DNA from: Crotalaria pallida
Lineage: Eukaryota > Streptophyta > Magnoliopsida > Fabales > Fabaceae
Reading direction: 5' to 3'
Length of the DNA stretch: 64,000 bases
Assembly: GCA_037953625.1 (NCBI GenBank)
Contig: CM075650.1
Coordinates: forward strand, 5,644,501 to 5,708,500
The notes beneath the pieces are model-generated. The model searched no databases, was not told where the DNA came from, and saw only the letters and a list, made by a program, of their open reading frames with translations. Positions 34,425 to 47,339 of this stretch are shown here, piece by piece. How positions within the stretch are numbered: position 1 is the stretch's first letter; each line of letters opens with the position of its first letter. A program made the translations under genes and the position numbers.

Positions 34425-35514
34425 CCCAAAAGGAATATGAGAGAGGCAATGAGTGAGAAAACACTTAGATAAAGCCGAAGAAGGAGAAGTTGCTGCCAAA
34501 TCAAACACCAAAGCGCACTCCATCAACTCCACAAGCTCACAAGAGCGACAAACCAACATAGAGGAACACAAGTTCTTCACAGTATCAAGAGAAGAAAGGA
34601 AAAACGAACCAGAGAAGCAGAAAAGCATTCTTCATCACCTTGTTTCCTCACAGGAGCGACACAGGAGAGAGCGTACCCCTCTGCCCCAGCAGCGACAACC
34701 GCTCTATTCCTCCTTGACATCTCAAAATTAATGAACAGAAGCAACAGGAACAACAACAGTGAAGTGAACAGAGTCTGTAACAACTCTCTATAAGAAAAGT
34801 AGAATAAAGTGTGAGAGTCCCAGAGCGACCTCCGAAAAGCGTGCGTCGCTCCCCAGAATAATAACTCCACCGCAAGAGCGATAAGAACAACAACAGTAAA
34901 GAGTAATTAATCAATAATACATCAGAGAAGAAACCAAAGAGAAAGGGAGTCACTATCCCTCAGTAGTCGAAGGCGTACAATGAAAGCGCGCACCAAAGGC
35001 ACACTACAAAAGCGCGCACTAAAGGCGCCCCTGTTCAATATTAAAGGTGACGCCCTGCCCAGTATCAACAATCTAAAGGCGCCCCCAGTCTAGTACAAAG
35101 GGCGACACCTTGCCCAGTAGTAGCAGTATGAAGTATCTCTGTTCAGTTCCAAAGGCGACGCTCTGCCCCATGTAATGCAGTCCGAAGGCGTCCCCTCATT
35201 TCAACCTCAAACGGAAAAGAGAGAAGAAAGTGTGCAGGTCCAAGAGCGACATCTGAAAGCGCACGCCTCTGTCTAACTTTGATGCTTCCTTGAGGATGCA
35301 CCTTTCTGAAATACATCCTCAATCCATTCTTGCCACCCACCTGTGGTAGTGACCCTTACATGAAAGCACACCTCAGATCAAGGGAACTCAGAACAAAGAA
35401 GACAAGAGCAAAGAATGAGTGGAACGTGGAAACCGTGCAGAAGAAGAAGAAAAGACAAGACCAGAGCATAACAAAGATTTGCACTAAAGAGGAAAAAATT
35501 TCTCCTCTTTATTG
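34425..35514 (+). other. Retrotransposon 3' interior, no sense gene
   Basis: Possible upstream exon of the antisense ORF at about 34450-34600 (minus frame reading SCELVELMECALVFDLAATS). The rest, to the polypurine tract, holds GGCG-rich short repeats (AAAGGCGCCC, 34970-35200) and no recognised protein. Confidence 0.45.
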
Positions 35515-35524
35515 CAAAGGGGGC
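35515..35524 (+). promoter_or_regulatory. Polypurine tract
   Basis: AAAGGGGGC immediately before the 3' LTR (35528), the expected site for plus-strand priming of reverse transcription. Confidence 0.8.
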
Positions 35525-35527
35525 AAT

Positions 35528-36622
35528 TGTTGGTACCCCAATATTTGGTGGCCCAAATTACAAGGCCCAATCCATATGAAGGCCCAAAATCATCAAACAA
35601 AAACAAAACAATAAAAGACTCTGAGAAAGGTGTGTAAGAACCAAGAGCTGCCCAGAGCGTCACGTGCCCAGAGCGACAGTCATCAAGGCGACACATTCTG
35701 ATGATGTGCCCAGGAGAAAGAGCAAGACGTACTGATGGCAGTGAGCACAACATGTCCTCCCAAAGCGCCCCAGGTGTCATGGAAACTTGGGGAGAAAGTC
35801 ATGATAAATGAGAGCGAATAGGGAATGGAGCTTGTGGAAGGCGCACACAACACAACTGCTCAAGACTCCAACGACTTGCAGAGGAAGCCAAGAGGGAATC
35901 TTTTGGCTACCCAAGACAAAGCCAAGAGTAGTAAGACTTGAGCCCCTCTCCTTCTGCAGCCATTGATGACAAAGCCAAAATAAGGAAACAAACAAAAGGT
36001 ACCTGATAAAGGAGATAATACACAGCAGTCAAAGGGAAAAAGTGCTATTAACCAGTGGATAAAGTAGGAAAGACAATAACCACTGGGCAAAGAAGGCAAT
36101 ATAAATAGAGGGACTTCATCTTCCATGAGAGGATAAGAAAAGAGGAACTCAACGGAGGAAAACAACACAATAAACACATGAAACACTAGTTCTCTTCTCT
36201 AAGTTTCAGAGAAGGAACACTGAAGAGAAGTAAGAGAGAGAACACGAGAGAGAAATACAAAAGAAGGAGGTGAGCCAGAAAGCGCACACCTCCAGCAACC
36301 AACAAGAACAACAAAAAGAACAACTCAACTCATCAGAACCTCAACAACTCCAACACATGGAGAACTACACAGAGAGAGTACAATGAGGGAAAAGGAATAG
36401 AAGCTTCCTTTGAAACTTAGGCTTAGTATCATATAGGAGAGTGTAAAAGCCAAAGCGCACACCCCTCCCCCTGTAAAAATACCACAAGTGTGGAAGCCAT
36501 TTCCTTGTATCCACCTCTCTGTATCTCATTTCAATATAATGAAAGCCTAAAACTTCACTAAGTTTACGAACCCATTTATCTCTGCTTAATCATTTGCTTA
36601 TCACTAAAAGCGATTCGAAACA
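35528..36622 (+). repeat. 3' LTR
   Basis: A 1,095-bp direct copy of the 5' LTR, starting TGTTGGTACC and ending CGATTCGAAACA, followed by the target duplication AAAAT (36623-36627). Differences from the 5' LTR are mostly C/T and G/A transitions, the pattern left by deamination of methylated cytosine. Confidence 0.93.
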
Positions 36623-36807
36623 AAAATAAACCTTTCTTTCCATTGTTTTTTCTTTCTTCCTCTCGAAACTACTTCACACCCCCTCATATAATACTACCAC
36701 AAACCCCAATTGCAAAACACTCAAAACTAATCATTCATGTAAAATTTGAACAAATATGTGAGCAATAAGTGTATGATGTTTTTTTATGATTTTTTTTCAC
36801 ATTGGGG

Positions 36808-37383
36808 TTATAAGGAATACCTCACTACCTGAAATTTTAAAAAATAAATAAATAAAAGAAAATTGGGTCCGAAATTTTTATTAGGACTTGAGGGAAGATG
36901 AGCAGATACAAATAAGGGAAGCTGGTTTTCTAGCATGATCATATATCTCTCTGAAATATATGCCATGATTGGTTCTCTGGAGAACATGGTTAAGGGATCA
37001 CCATTTGTGGCGGTCCATTTGGCGAAGACGCCTTTTGCCATGGTGGAATGGACCCAAGGACACAATCTGAGGTAGATTGATAGCTTGTCCCATGAACTTG
37101 CCACGTCGTCTTGAAAAGCTTGCTCTAGCTTGTCCTTGATGGAGATCATCCATTCAGACTCTGGTGAAACGGTTGCTCCCTCTTGAAAAATTTCGCCATT
37201 TTCATTGATGGCAATCTGCATTGATTCTGAAGGTTCTTGCTGAAGCTTCTGCTGCTGCTTTAGTAACTCGGTTGATTTGAAACTTGAACTAGAAGATGAT
37301 GGAATTCCTAATTCTAAGGTTTCTTTGAGCTTAAGGGTGATTAGGTACCATCTCAAGAGCTCTTTGTTGAATATTGCTACCAT
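36808..37383 (-). pseudogene. DUF247 (UPF0481) gene fragment, frameshifted
   Basis: Plant-specific DUF247 proteins, membrane-associated and of mostly unknown role. The first part (ATG 37383) has the usual opening: ISIKDKLEQAFQDDVASSWD then KLSIY. The family next has an RVP...Y segment, which is deleted here. The following DNA still encodes VSLGPFHHGKRRLRQMDRHK, but in another frame and with a TGA shortly after. The original frame picks up again only at MIMLENQLPLFV. So at least one deletion, a frameshift and a stop are present, and only about the first third of a normal gene (400-500 aa) remains. It lies about 180 bp beyond the LTR retrotransposon. Confidence 0.8.
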
Positions 37384-37570
37384 TGTTTTAGGATGCTGCT
37401 ATTCTGGTTATTGTCAATGGCCTGAAAGGTAATGAGAAAATTGTGATTATGATATTATGAACACATTGCATCAACATTATATGGTGTAAATGACTTGAAC
37501 ATTTTGCAGTGCTCATATGGGACCCCTTTGAACAATTAACACTTATTAGCAATTTGCTGGTTAGATTCAA

Positions 37571-39785
37571 GTGTACAATTATATATTCTAAGATTTGTCC
37601 TTATTCTCTTAACTATTGTAGCATCACATTATCTTGTAAAAGGCCTTAAAATATGGTATAGCATCATAGATTGGATAAAAGTGGCTTGAACGTGTTCAAA
37701 ATGATCAGATAGTACTGAAATATCCGATGCACAAGACCAATATTGCATCTTTATCATTAGTTTATTATTTAGAAATTCTTATTAATTACTTATTATATCC
37801 CTTTCTCTTTCACACACACACATATATAAAGCATTGATATATACCCTTAACAAATTAGCTTAAAGGTCCTCCTAACCACACACACAAGTGATATTTATTA
37901 TAGGATAGTATATCATTGTTTATATTAATATTTGAGATGAAGCTTTCTACTCTTCAACTTTACTGATTGGTTACACAAGCTTTAATTACCTTTTCTTTGG
38001 TGGATATGTGATAGGGAGCTCAAGGACCAACTTATTAGACTACGAACCTGGCTTGTAAAATTCTGCTTTCTCCTTGGTCGCTAAGTTGATTCTTAAAATG
38101 CTCTTGATTGCAAATTTCATAACAATCCAAGCAACATAGGAACTAGCAAGAAACTTAAATTCTTCTTATCGAAAATATGCTTATGTGTACCTAAGTTTTC
38201 TCCGATAGATAGAGAATTACCACACCATTATAGTAAGAATTTTTTTTTTAATACAATATTCCCTCCGACTCGAATTATAAGCAACAAAAAACATACTTAT
38301 CTTGGTTTAAAATATGAGCAAAATTAACTAACTTTATTAAATTTTGTTTAATAAATGTCACTTTCCTTAAATATCTCTAGAAAATTGTAATCTTAATGAA
38401 TTTTTGTTTCATTCTCAGTACTACTTTCTTAAAATACCTTTATTATTTTTTATAAATTTGAGAAAATTAAATACAATAACTAACCTCCTTAATAAACTCC
38501 TTAATAAATGTAAAAGTGATTAGATTTGCTTATAATTCGAGTAGGAGAGAGTATGTGATTTAAGATAAACATAAGAATTTTATTGTTGGATAGGTTGTGA
38601 AGTGACAAATATAATTTTCATTAGCAAAAAACAAACATCGACTAGTTTGGATGTGTCAACTGCGTGAAATTCAAATCGATACTAGAGACTAGAGAGTGTA
38701 GTCAAAGATTAGTTTGTTTTGTTGGATTACATTAATCTTATACGAAAATGTTTATTCTTCACTATTTTTTTAGGTGCAAGTGGTGTAAAGAAGAAAGAAA
38801 TAAATAATACTGTATGATTGGTGATGTGATAGAAATTAAAGAGATATATAAAAAGAAATTTTAGTTGTATAAGGGAATGTAGAAAAAAAAAGTAATACAT
38901 CATTTTAGTCTATGCTATTAATGGTTCACAAATTCAGGAACTAATTTTACCCATATCCACAATTTCAGGGATTAATTTGATTGATAGTCATCAGTTTTGT
39001 TTTTTTATTTTTGCCTTTGTTTTGGCCATTTTGTTAGTCAACATTAAGGACCACTGATGATCATCATTAATGTCAGAGACTAATATGACTCACGTTTCCT
39101 AATTCATGGACCAATTTGAAATTTCAAAAATATCAAAAATGAAATTAATCTGTACTCACAAAATCAGACCAATATGACATATTACTAAAAAAGAAATATA
39201 GAAATAATAGTTCGTTCAATGTAAAAATCAATTAATTAAAGCCCCTTAATCCCAGTTTTTCAACGTCTAGATAGTTTTAACACACCGAATTTGCTTGCTG
39301 GCACTTAATTAGTGTAGCACAGGAGTGTACTCTACGCTTGTTTCGAATAGTATACTTAGCTAAGTAGAGGAGGTTCACCAAGATTTGAACATGTTTTTTA
39401 GTTAAAAAGAACTTATAAAAGTTTTTATTGCAACCAATGAAATTCCCAAATTTACTGTACAATTCAAACTCACATTTTAATAATAAGATACGAATTGAAT
39501 CTTCCCTGATTGGATCTCGTTAGTGAGGGTTTACTCTAATAAACATGAGCAATATTAAAGGTAATAAACAATCAAATGAGAGTCTTATGAATTGTTTTCT
39601 CACTTCTGATGAAAATCTTATGAAACGGTGCAAATATACAGGGAATCTTCCAAACAACTTCCTGCATTGCTGTACATCCTTAGCATCTCTCTTGAACTTT
39701 TTTTTTTTTTTTACAACTTATTTCTAATAAATCTTATTATAAACATTATTTTTGTTACATACATAATCACTCAACAAGTCTTAGC
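37571..39785. other. AT-rich intergenic DNA between DUF247 and BAHD loci
   Basis: Apart from the MITE at 38259-38551, this contains repeat debris with motifs such as GGGATTAATTTGATTG and CAGAGACTAATATGACTC (38900-39180), a common dispersed foldback type. No gene is seen. Confidence 0.45.
38259..38551. mobile_element. Stowaway-like MITE
   Basis: The left end TTCCCTCCGACTCGAATTAT continues AAGCAA; the right end is its inverse (TTGCTTATAATTCGAGTAGG plus AGAGAG). TA occurs on both sides (38257-38258 and 38552-38553). Length 293 bp, no coding capacity. Confidence 0.8.
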
Positions 39786-42700
39786 TTATATTTTAGTTAC
39801 ACTCGAAATTAGTTCTTCATCAGCTTCAAATTTTGCCATATCCTCCACTGTCATGTGAATATATGCTTCAATGCCATTTTCAATTTTGGTGTCCACAAAC
39901 ACAACAAGATTCTTGAAAGTTAATGTAGGTGAACCAACCCATGTTGGTTTTCCCCAACCAAAATCAGCATCATACAGAGGAAACTTACACAAACTAGTGA
40001 ACTGAAATGGAATCAATTCTCCCTTCTCAAGCACTTTACGAGAACTATTCTTTAGGAAAGCCAAATGCTCCTTTCCATCTTGGAGCTTTCTCACATAATC
40101 TTTGTCGATCTTCTTTATTTGCTCCCTTACCTAAAGGAGATGGTAGAAAATGAAAACATAAATACTAAAAACAACCGATTTTTTTTTTCATTTATGTTTA
40201 GTGACTCTATATATAATTAAAAGAGGAAGATATTTGTCGTTCAAAAAAGTATGTTACTTCAAGTGTTATTTATAATGATTGATTTTTAAAAAAATATATC
40301 TCAAATTATTTAATTTACAATAAATAAATATTTTTTTAATAATTCACAACAAATAACATGAAATAATGACATAATTTTTGGGACAAGAGATATCCTCCCG
40401 ATTAAAAGTGGGTATGGGACTCTTTGTTTAGTTCGTTTTTAAATTTTTTTATTAAATTAAAATTTCTTTTGACAATTATAAGTTTGTTTGGCTGAGATTA
40501 CTAAAAATCTTATGAACTTTATTAAAATTAGAGTATAGAAGAAGGGATTGTGCATCAATGATTGACTGCCATGTTGATTTTGCTTTGCGGTGTGATGACC
40601 CAATTCATACGGTAGAGGCTAATAATGTGCTTCCATATTCTTCTTGTCGGTTTTTAGTCCATGCTTGTTTATGGTTGAGTACTAAATACCTCTGTGCTTT
40701 TGCGTTAACATAATTATTTATGCTTAATTATGTGTTTAGTTTTTGAATTTTAGGGTTTTTTTTTCCATAGGTTTTTGTTATTTTTTTATTAATGCCTGAT
40801 TTTCTTATGTTACTTTTGGTTTTTTTGTCATGTATTCCTATTAACAATTCTGATCAAATTTTGTTGATATGTCATATCGGAATCCTATCCAGACGTAGAA
40901 CGTTAGCTATGTGAAATCACGTAATGTCATGTAGTCAAAATTTTATTTTAAAAAAATAAAAACTAACAAAGTTAATATTTTTATATTTTTAGTAAAAAAG
41001 AAAAGGATGAGAGAGATAGGTCGTATTTGCCCACAAGACAACACATAGCACTACGTGACGTACCTTTTGCGTCTGACTAAGATTCTGGTATGACATGTCA
41101 GCAAAATATATGGCAAACTCAAACGTAACTTCAAAGAGTCAAACATTGAAAAAAGGAACAAGTGTCTGTGACAAAATGACTCTAAAATTCAAGGAATGGA
41201 CACATAATTAAGCATATAATTTATTTGTTCATTAAAAAAGGGTTAAATATCAAATTGATCCTTATAAATATTGACAACTTTGAAATTAGTCTCTACATTT
41301 TTTTTTTGTTTTGGTCCATTCTTTTTCGTTCCGTTTTGGATTTGGTCTTCTGTCAATTATGGTTTACTATAATGCAAGTATAGTTTTGATTTTGGACCCC
41401 ATATTTTTACCGTCGGGAGGTCTTGGTCCCTACTTTTTTGTTTTGGTCCTTGCTTTTTCGTTTCATTTTGATTTTGATCCCTGTTGCCTTAGGCCATTTA
41501 ATTTCAACATTTTTCATCCAAAGTTGATAGCGGGGATCAAAACCAAAATAAAACGAAAAAACAAGAGCCAAAACAAAAAAAATTATATAGAGACTAATTT
41601 CAATGATATATTTTAATTTATGGATATCAATTTAGTATTCAAGCCTTAAAAAAAGGTTTATTTGTCTTAAAGGTTGGGACTTTGGGAGGCTGCAGACCGT
41701 TTTAGACCTTATAAAAAGGTCTTTAAAAAAATCTATTTTTGAGAATTCTAAACAAACTAACCATATTGCAAAGGTTTTTCTTTATATATTTATTTAAGAA
41801 AAACTTTGAAAAATGAAGCCTGATTTCAGCTTTTTTTGTCATTTATGTTATTATACTTTTGTTAAGTGATATTTTCAAAACAAAATATGTTTGATAAAAA
41901 TTGAACTGAAATGGTTTTTTATTTATTTTTATAATAATTACATATGTATTTCAAAACAACAAAAAACGATTATACAGTTTGTTTTGAGTTGCAAACTTAT
42001 ACCACATCACTATTTCTAGTAGAAAAATGATTTAGAGACCTACAAGCCTACAAACCTACACATAAGATTATGACACTTGTTATTTTCAAGTTAAAAAAAA
42101 TAAATAAAATAACTTAAATGACAAATGTCAATATCATAATGTGTAGGCTTATGAATAGGTCTAGGTCTCTTAATCATTGCTCTTTCTAATACTCAACTAC
42201 CACCAACCATCATCAATACTCATCCCACTATCACATACAACTACCACTGCCCCCGCTATCACCATGATCACCATCCAACAACCACCAATGTGATAACCCC
42301 AACAACAAAAAATTATTTTTCCCCTTTTTTTTTCCAACAGCCGTACTGTTTGGGGCCAACCGCCAGCCCTCACGGAACGTCCCTTACTGAAGGGACCGTT
42401 CCCACCAAGCACCACCATATCATCTTCTCCTATGCACCTTGATTCTTCACTCACTGTTTTTCACGAAAACCCAATTTTTAAGAGACTGGGTTGGAGATAC
42501 TCTAATACAAAACAATGAATGACGAAAAAACCTTAAAATAATATTACTAGTTACACTTTTATATAAGTAAATACTTAAAATCTAGTAGTACGTGATGAAA
42601 ATTAATATGGTCACATAAAATCAATACAGTTGATTAAATAAATAAATCAAAAGAATCAATTAAGTGAATGTAAATAGTTTAAAGTTTATACAAAGTTATA

Positions 42701-44518
42701 CCTGCTTCACTACTATAGCATGACAACAATCCTCTCCATTGTTCAATGATGGAATAATGGTCATAGTAAATCGATAGTAGTTTCCAAAGGAGTGTGAAGG
42801 TAGTGATGGTTCCATCTTAGGTCGCAGGTTCACTGCATGAACCAAAACATGTGTTTTTGCCTTTGACTTGTCACAATTTTCTCTACTCACATCCACGTAA
42901 CGACTCCAAATGAATGCAGATAAAGCTTCCACTCGAGTGGGTGGCTTCTCATTTAGAATGTTATCGGAGTATCTCGCCCTAAGATCTTCAATTGTAGAAG
43001 CATCAAACACAAATATCTTGCTTATGATGTTATCCTTTATGATACCTGGCCATGGTTAAAAATGATTTATTTTTGGGCACAGAAAGATAATTTTAATTCA
43101 ACAAAAATAATTACCACTATTCAAATAATTAATTATTTTTAAGTGTCATTGAATCTTCAAGTTTATGTTGAAATTTTATTTGATCTGAAATGTATTTTTT
43201 TTAATGGTAAAAAGGATAAAAGTTAAAGGTCAGTTAGATTTAGGAAAATGTATGTGCTCTGTTTTCCTTTTTCCGCTTTAAAAAATAATAGTAAAAATGT
43301 CACATTTTTTTTCATGGATTCGTTTAGAATTAAAGAACAAAAAAATAAAATGTTATTTTCATTATTTCTTGTAAAAATTTTAAAAATTAATATAAAATCA
43401 AAATAATGTGATAGTTTCAGAATTATTAATAAAAATAAATTTTGAAAAAAAAAACATTTTCACAAATTGAAAAAATCTCCATTAAAAAAAAAACCCTTAA
43501 TGATTGTAGATTGAAAATGGAAATTAAGGAGTCGTAAGATAAATAATAAGTTACTTTTAACCAAATTACACATACTAATAAAGTTAGTTAAGTGGAGTAG
43601 TTAATTTTCTTGATTTCTTAAAAATATTACTACAATATTTCAATTTTATAACCCTAAATTAATATTGTAGTATTGTATGATTGATTATCTTAAAATCAAC
43701 AAACTCTTAATTTAATCTCACTATCCAAGGACTATTGATTCATCAAATTGATTTTTCTTTAAACAGTGACAAAAAAATAGAGAGAATTAAAACATTTAAT
43801 GAGGGCAAATATGTGACACAAAAATGAAAGTTGCAAATAAATTGCAAAGAGACTTAAAAAAGAAATACCAAAATTTTCTAGAATATGACCTATCGTAGAG
43901 AGTACCTGATCGTGGATCAAACCCAGATATATTTATGGGTGGGAAGAGATTAGCTGAAACAAATTGTGGTTTTTGTAACAAATCTTCATGTGATCTGTTA
44001 GCAATGGCTGCCCAAGTATTGAGGAATGTGAAAAGTGAAAGACCATCACCGATTTGGTGTGAAAGGCAAACACCAATTGCAATACCACCACACTCAAAAA
44101 CATTAAGTTGAACACCAAATGTGATATCAGTGATATCATCAAGTTCAAATGGAACCAAACAGTTGAATTCTCCTGGGATTGGATTATTAATAACTTCAAC
44201 AAGTTTACCCTTCACTATTGCTTCTTTGTATGGGATGCCTTCATCATTGCAATTTATGAAATTACTTTCATTAATTCTTCCTGCAAGAGGGTAGTAATAA
44301 GTTAAGACAAGTGACAAAGATTTCTTAAGGTGATCGGATATGGTGGTTGCGTTGAATTGAGGGGTACCATTGGAAGAGTAAAAAAGAACCCATGGATTAT
44401 AAACCATGGGGGATATTTGGTCAAGAAAAGAGAGTTGATAATGATTAAGGTGGTTTGGGGTTGGAGAAGAGGGTTTAATGATTTCTTGAGAGATTATCTT
44501 TACTTCTAATTTTTTCAT
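39786..44518 (-). CDS. BAHD acyltransferase, three exons, intact
   Basis: Second predicted acyl-CoA-dependent BAHD acyltransferase, paralogous to the gene at 6.2-9.2 kb but diverged. Exons 44518-43906, 43045-42702 and 40130-39786 join through GT-AG introns (860 bp and 2,571 bp) into one 433-aa frame. HxxxD is present as HQIGD (residues 154-158) and DFGWG at 375-379. The middle exon has VFDASTIEDLRARYSD and LRPKMEPSLPSHSFGNYY, typical of the fold's crossover region. Compared with the first gene it has an extra intron between the two motifs and a C-terminus about a dozen residues shorter, ending SVTKI. A TATA-like TATATATTT lies about 90 bp upstream (44606-44614). The large second intron holds several repeats. 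Enzyme substrate unknown. Confidence 0.9.
40131..41238. other. BAHD intron 2, 3' portion, repeat-derived
   Basis: At about 40855-41110 the stretch AAATTTTGTTGATATGTCAT on the left and its inverse ATGACATGTCAGCAAAATAT on the right form another foldback repeat. A related single copy (AAATTTTGCTGAGATGTTAC) lies in BAHD intron 1 of the first gene, near 8050. No exon is seen. Confidence 0.45.
41239..41646. mobile_element. Foldback repeat in BAHD intron 2
   Basis: The left side GGGTTAAATATCAAATTGAT with TTTGAAATTAGTCTCTA returns inverted on the right (TAGAGACTAATTTCAATGAT, ATCAATTTAGTATTCAAGCC). The middle has TTTTGGTCC/GGGATCAAAA motifs. No protein is coded. Confidence 0.6.
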
Positions 44519-44721
44519 TTTCTTGCACTTGCTGAGTACACCTAATGGTGTTTTTCTAGAGTTTTCTTTGTTGTGATTTTGATGCTAGCATGTAATGTTG
44601 GTGATAAATATATAGAAGCTATAGGTGAACATATATTCATAATATATTGATGCTGGTGGACCGGCTTACTAAAAAACAAGGTAAATAATGGAGAAGTGTT
44701 GGAATAAATGACAAATAAATA

Positions 44722-44993
44722 CTCCATTTGTGTTTCACTTTATTTATCGTTTTAGTATTTTTTTTAACTAATTTCAAATTATTTGTCTCTTTGGGAATTT
44801 ATGAATGGACTAATTATTTTTTTAATTTTAATTTTTCTTTTAAATATTTTGAAATATGTAAAATGTGTGATAATTAATGTAGTGTGAAATAGTAAAATTG
44901 TTTTATTTTAATCTTAAAAATTAAAGTATTAAATAATTTTCTTAATCCGTATGAAATCCCTAAATTAAAGTGAGAGATAAATAGGAACAGGAG
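44722..44993. mobile_element. Stowaway-like MITE (family B)
   Basis: The left end CTCCATTTGTGTTTCACTTT and right end AAAGTGAGAGATAAATAGGA plus ACAGGAG are imperfect inverted copies, with TA on both sides (44720-44721 and 44994-44995). It lies about 200 bp upstream of the BAHD start codon, in the promoter region. Same family as 48532-48806. Confidence 0.78.
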
Positions 44994-44995
44994 TA

Positions 44996-46730
44996 AATTA
45001 ATAATGTTACTCTTGTAGAACACTGCACTTAGTAAATGTCAGCGAAGAAAAATAGTATAAACCAATACAAAATTATATCCTCCCAATGACTCTCGTTGGA
45101 GTATAACATTGTTTCTACTTATAATTTTTTTTTTTTTTAAAAAAGACTAAAAGAATGCAGCTGAGTTTAGATACTTATCGAAGAAAGTTATGTCACCCAT
45201 GATAATTTTACATAACTAAAACAAAATTATCTTTAATGGATAAAGAATATATCTCATTTAAGGGGGAAAAAACTAGCTAGAAGCAAGTGTTCTAATCATA
45301 ATGCGGTAAACTTCACCATATTCAATCAATAAGAATACACCACTCAATGCAATTGGTAAGAAAAAAATTTATCTTACAATTAGATTGTATAGAGTATATA
45401 TACTATATACAGTTTCACTTTAAATATATATATGTTTTTTTTTTAAACTTATACATCAGATACATAATTTAATCATACATTGTGTAAAAATAAATCACTC
45501 AGCAGTCCTTTTATTTTGTGAACACAACCAACGAAGGCAGAAAAAAATGATTCAAGTAGTTAATTCAAAAGTTAAAGAAAATAATTCAAGTTTAATTAAA
45601 GAAAATAATTAAAAAAAGCGGACTCAGAAAATAATTCCTTTTACTGGCGCATTAAGAGTGTAAATGTAAAGTAGTTGTCGGTGAGATTCGAAGACGGGCA
45701 ACGGAAAAATGCATAAGCCAAATAAACTATTTCATACGCTTGCTACATGGGCTTATGAAGATATGATAAAAGAAATTTAAAATGTTTGTTTGTTTACAAT
45801 TTTTTGTTTTCATTTTAAAAAATTATTGATAATTATAAATTTATAATTATGATTTTATTTTTTTGTTTTGTTAATTATGAATGTGATTCTCATTTTATTT
45901 TCTATTTTTAAAATTTTGTATAAGAATTAACTAATAGTATTCTATGTACTACAAAATTGGATTTGATTTCGTTGTGCAAATAATGACTAAATATATTGAA
46001 ACAACAATCTATTGAGCGTTGAAAAAAAAAAAAACAATATATTGAGACCTTGTGAGAACACAACCACTGAATGAAATTATTAAGAAAAAAATTAGTGTAC
46101 AATAACAAAGTTAAACTCAAAATCAAAATCAAAATAAATAACAAAGCTGAGTATTTAGCGAGGAATATTCATACTGTAGACGTTTCTATGAAGTAATTTC
46201 TAATTATGAATTGTGAATGGATAAGTATGTATTTATATCGATGATAAAAAATAAACTAATCCAATGGAAGAAATATTCAATATCCTTTTGAAAAAAATTA
46301 TGTCTATCAAATAAGTGGATTAAGATGGTTAGTGGTACTGACAATGTAAATATTTAATGATATATTTTTTCAAAACTGCTCTTATAATTATTATTGAGAT
46401 TTTAAAAAGTATTGACTTAATATGAGTATTTTTTAAAAAAATTAAATATTATAAAAAATTGAAATAAAATTTTATAAATAAAATAAAAAAAATTTCATAA
46501 AAAAATCTTGCATATAAAATCGACCAGAGTATCAATTTGACATTAATTTGAGATACTATTACTTAAGCTAAAGAGGTTAGGTATTTACGTGTAGATGAGA
46601 AATTTAGATAATGTCTGGTATAGATAAGATTTGAAAAGGTTTCTCACACAGATCAATACATTTGAGCATTTGACCAAGAGCAATGATTGATGAAAAAATT
46701 AAATTTTATGTCTAGGTTTATATGTAAGTA
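44996..46730. other. AT-rich intergenic DNA, no gene seen
   Basis: Homopolymer and AT-rich DNA throughout. A low-confidence repeat pair AACACAACCA occurs near 45520 and 46058. No reading frame of interest. Confidence 0.5.
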
Positions 46731-46731
46731 G

Positions 46732-47148
46732 TATTGGCAAAATGGGCGGATGGGCGGGCACGCCCCGTGCCTACACTTGGCCCACAAAATCCGCCCGTCA
46801 AAATGTTTAGGGTCAAAAATTGGGCCCTGCCCACACCCTAAGTGCAGGCAGGGCGGACGCACAGGCGGCCCGTGTTTTGAAAAAAATAATTAATTCATGT
46901 TTCTTTCCTTTGTTATAGTACAAATTTTCAAAAAAAAATTGCGGGCAGCGGACCTTGTGCCAAATGTGGTGTGACTAACGTTTTTTTCTTTTTTTTTTCA
47001 AAAAAAATCAAGCCCGCAGCCCGCTTGCACTCGCCCACGAAAAATAACGTGCGGAGCGGACAGGCATGATTTAATTTCTTTTGCCAAAACTTATGCCCTG
47101 CCCGCAACGGGCGGAACGCGCAGGCCAAGGCCCTAATTGCCAAGGCTA
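46732..47148. mobile_element. Possible hAT-like element with GGGCGG/CCGCCC ends
   Basis: The left TTGGCAAAATGGGCGGATGG and the inverse of the right (CTTGGCAATTAGGGCCTTGG) are similar, and both sides are rich in GGGCGGGC/GCCCGC motifs, forming a GC island. Two short open stretches are repeat-derived. No target duplication was found. Confidence 0.4.
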
Positions 47149-47339
47149 TATGTAGGTCTCTCTAAATATATCTTTAAATCATTTTTCTTTGATCAACCAG
47201 GCTCTCAGATTAATTGCAATGTTGTGGTCGTTGGGTTACATGCATCATTGATTCAAGGCATATGCTAATTTGCTCTCGCTTAAGTTTTTGTTAAAATGCT
47301 CCCCCGCCCTATGTCAAAATCGCTAACCGGTGATTTTTC

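Larger units (their letters stand above)
22387..36622 (+). mobile_element. Non-autonomous LTR retrotransposon (LARD-type), interrupted by CACTA
   Basis: Two direct LTRs (22387-29440, split by an insertion, and 35528-36622) start TGTTGGTACC and end GAAACA. A 5-bp target duplication AAAAT lies at 22382-22386 and 36623-36627. A primer binding site and a polypurine tract are present in the right places. Without the inserted CACTA and its 3-bp duplication the element is about 8.28 kb. The 6.1-kb interior has no gag, protease, reverse transcriptase or integrase, so it depends on another element. The tRNA-Arg primer, the long LTRs and the antisense ORF suggest the Ty3/gypsy Tat-Ogre lineage (inference). 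By eye the LTRs differ at about 23 positions plus one 2-bp indel over about 1,095 bp, roughly 2%. Confidence 0.9.

Noticed and set aside
42197..42454. 85-aa minus-strand frame within BAHD intron 2
   Set aside because: Lies in an intron, low complexity at both ends, adjacent to MITE-like sequence; no family match.
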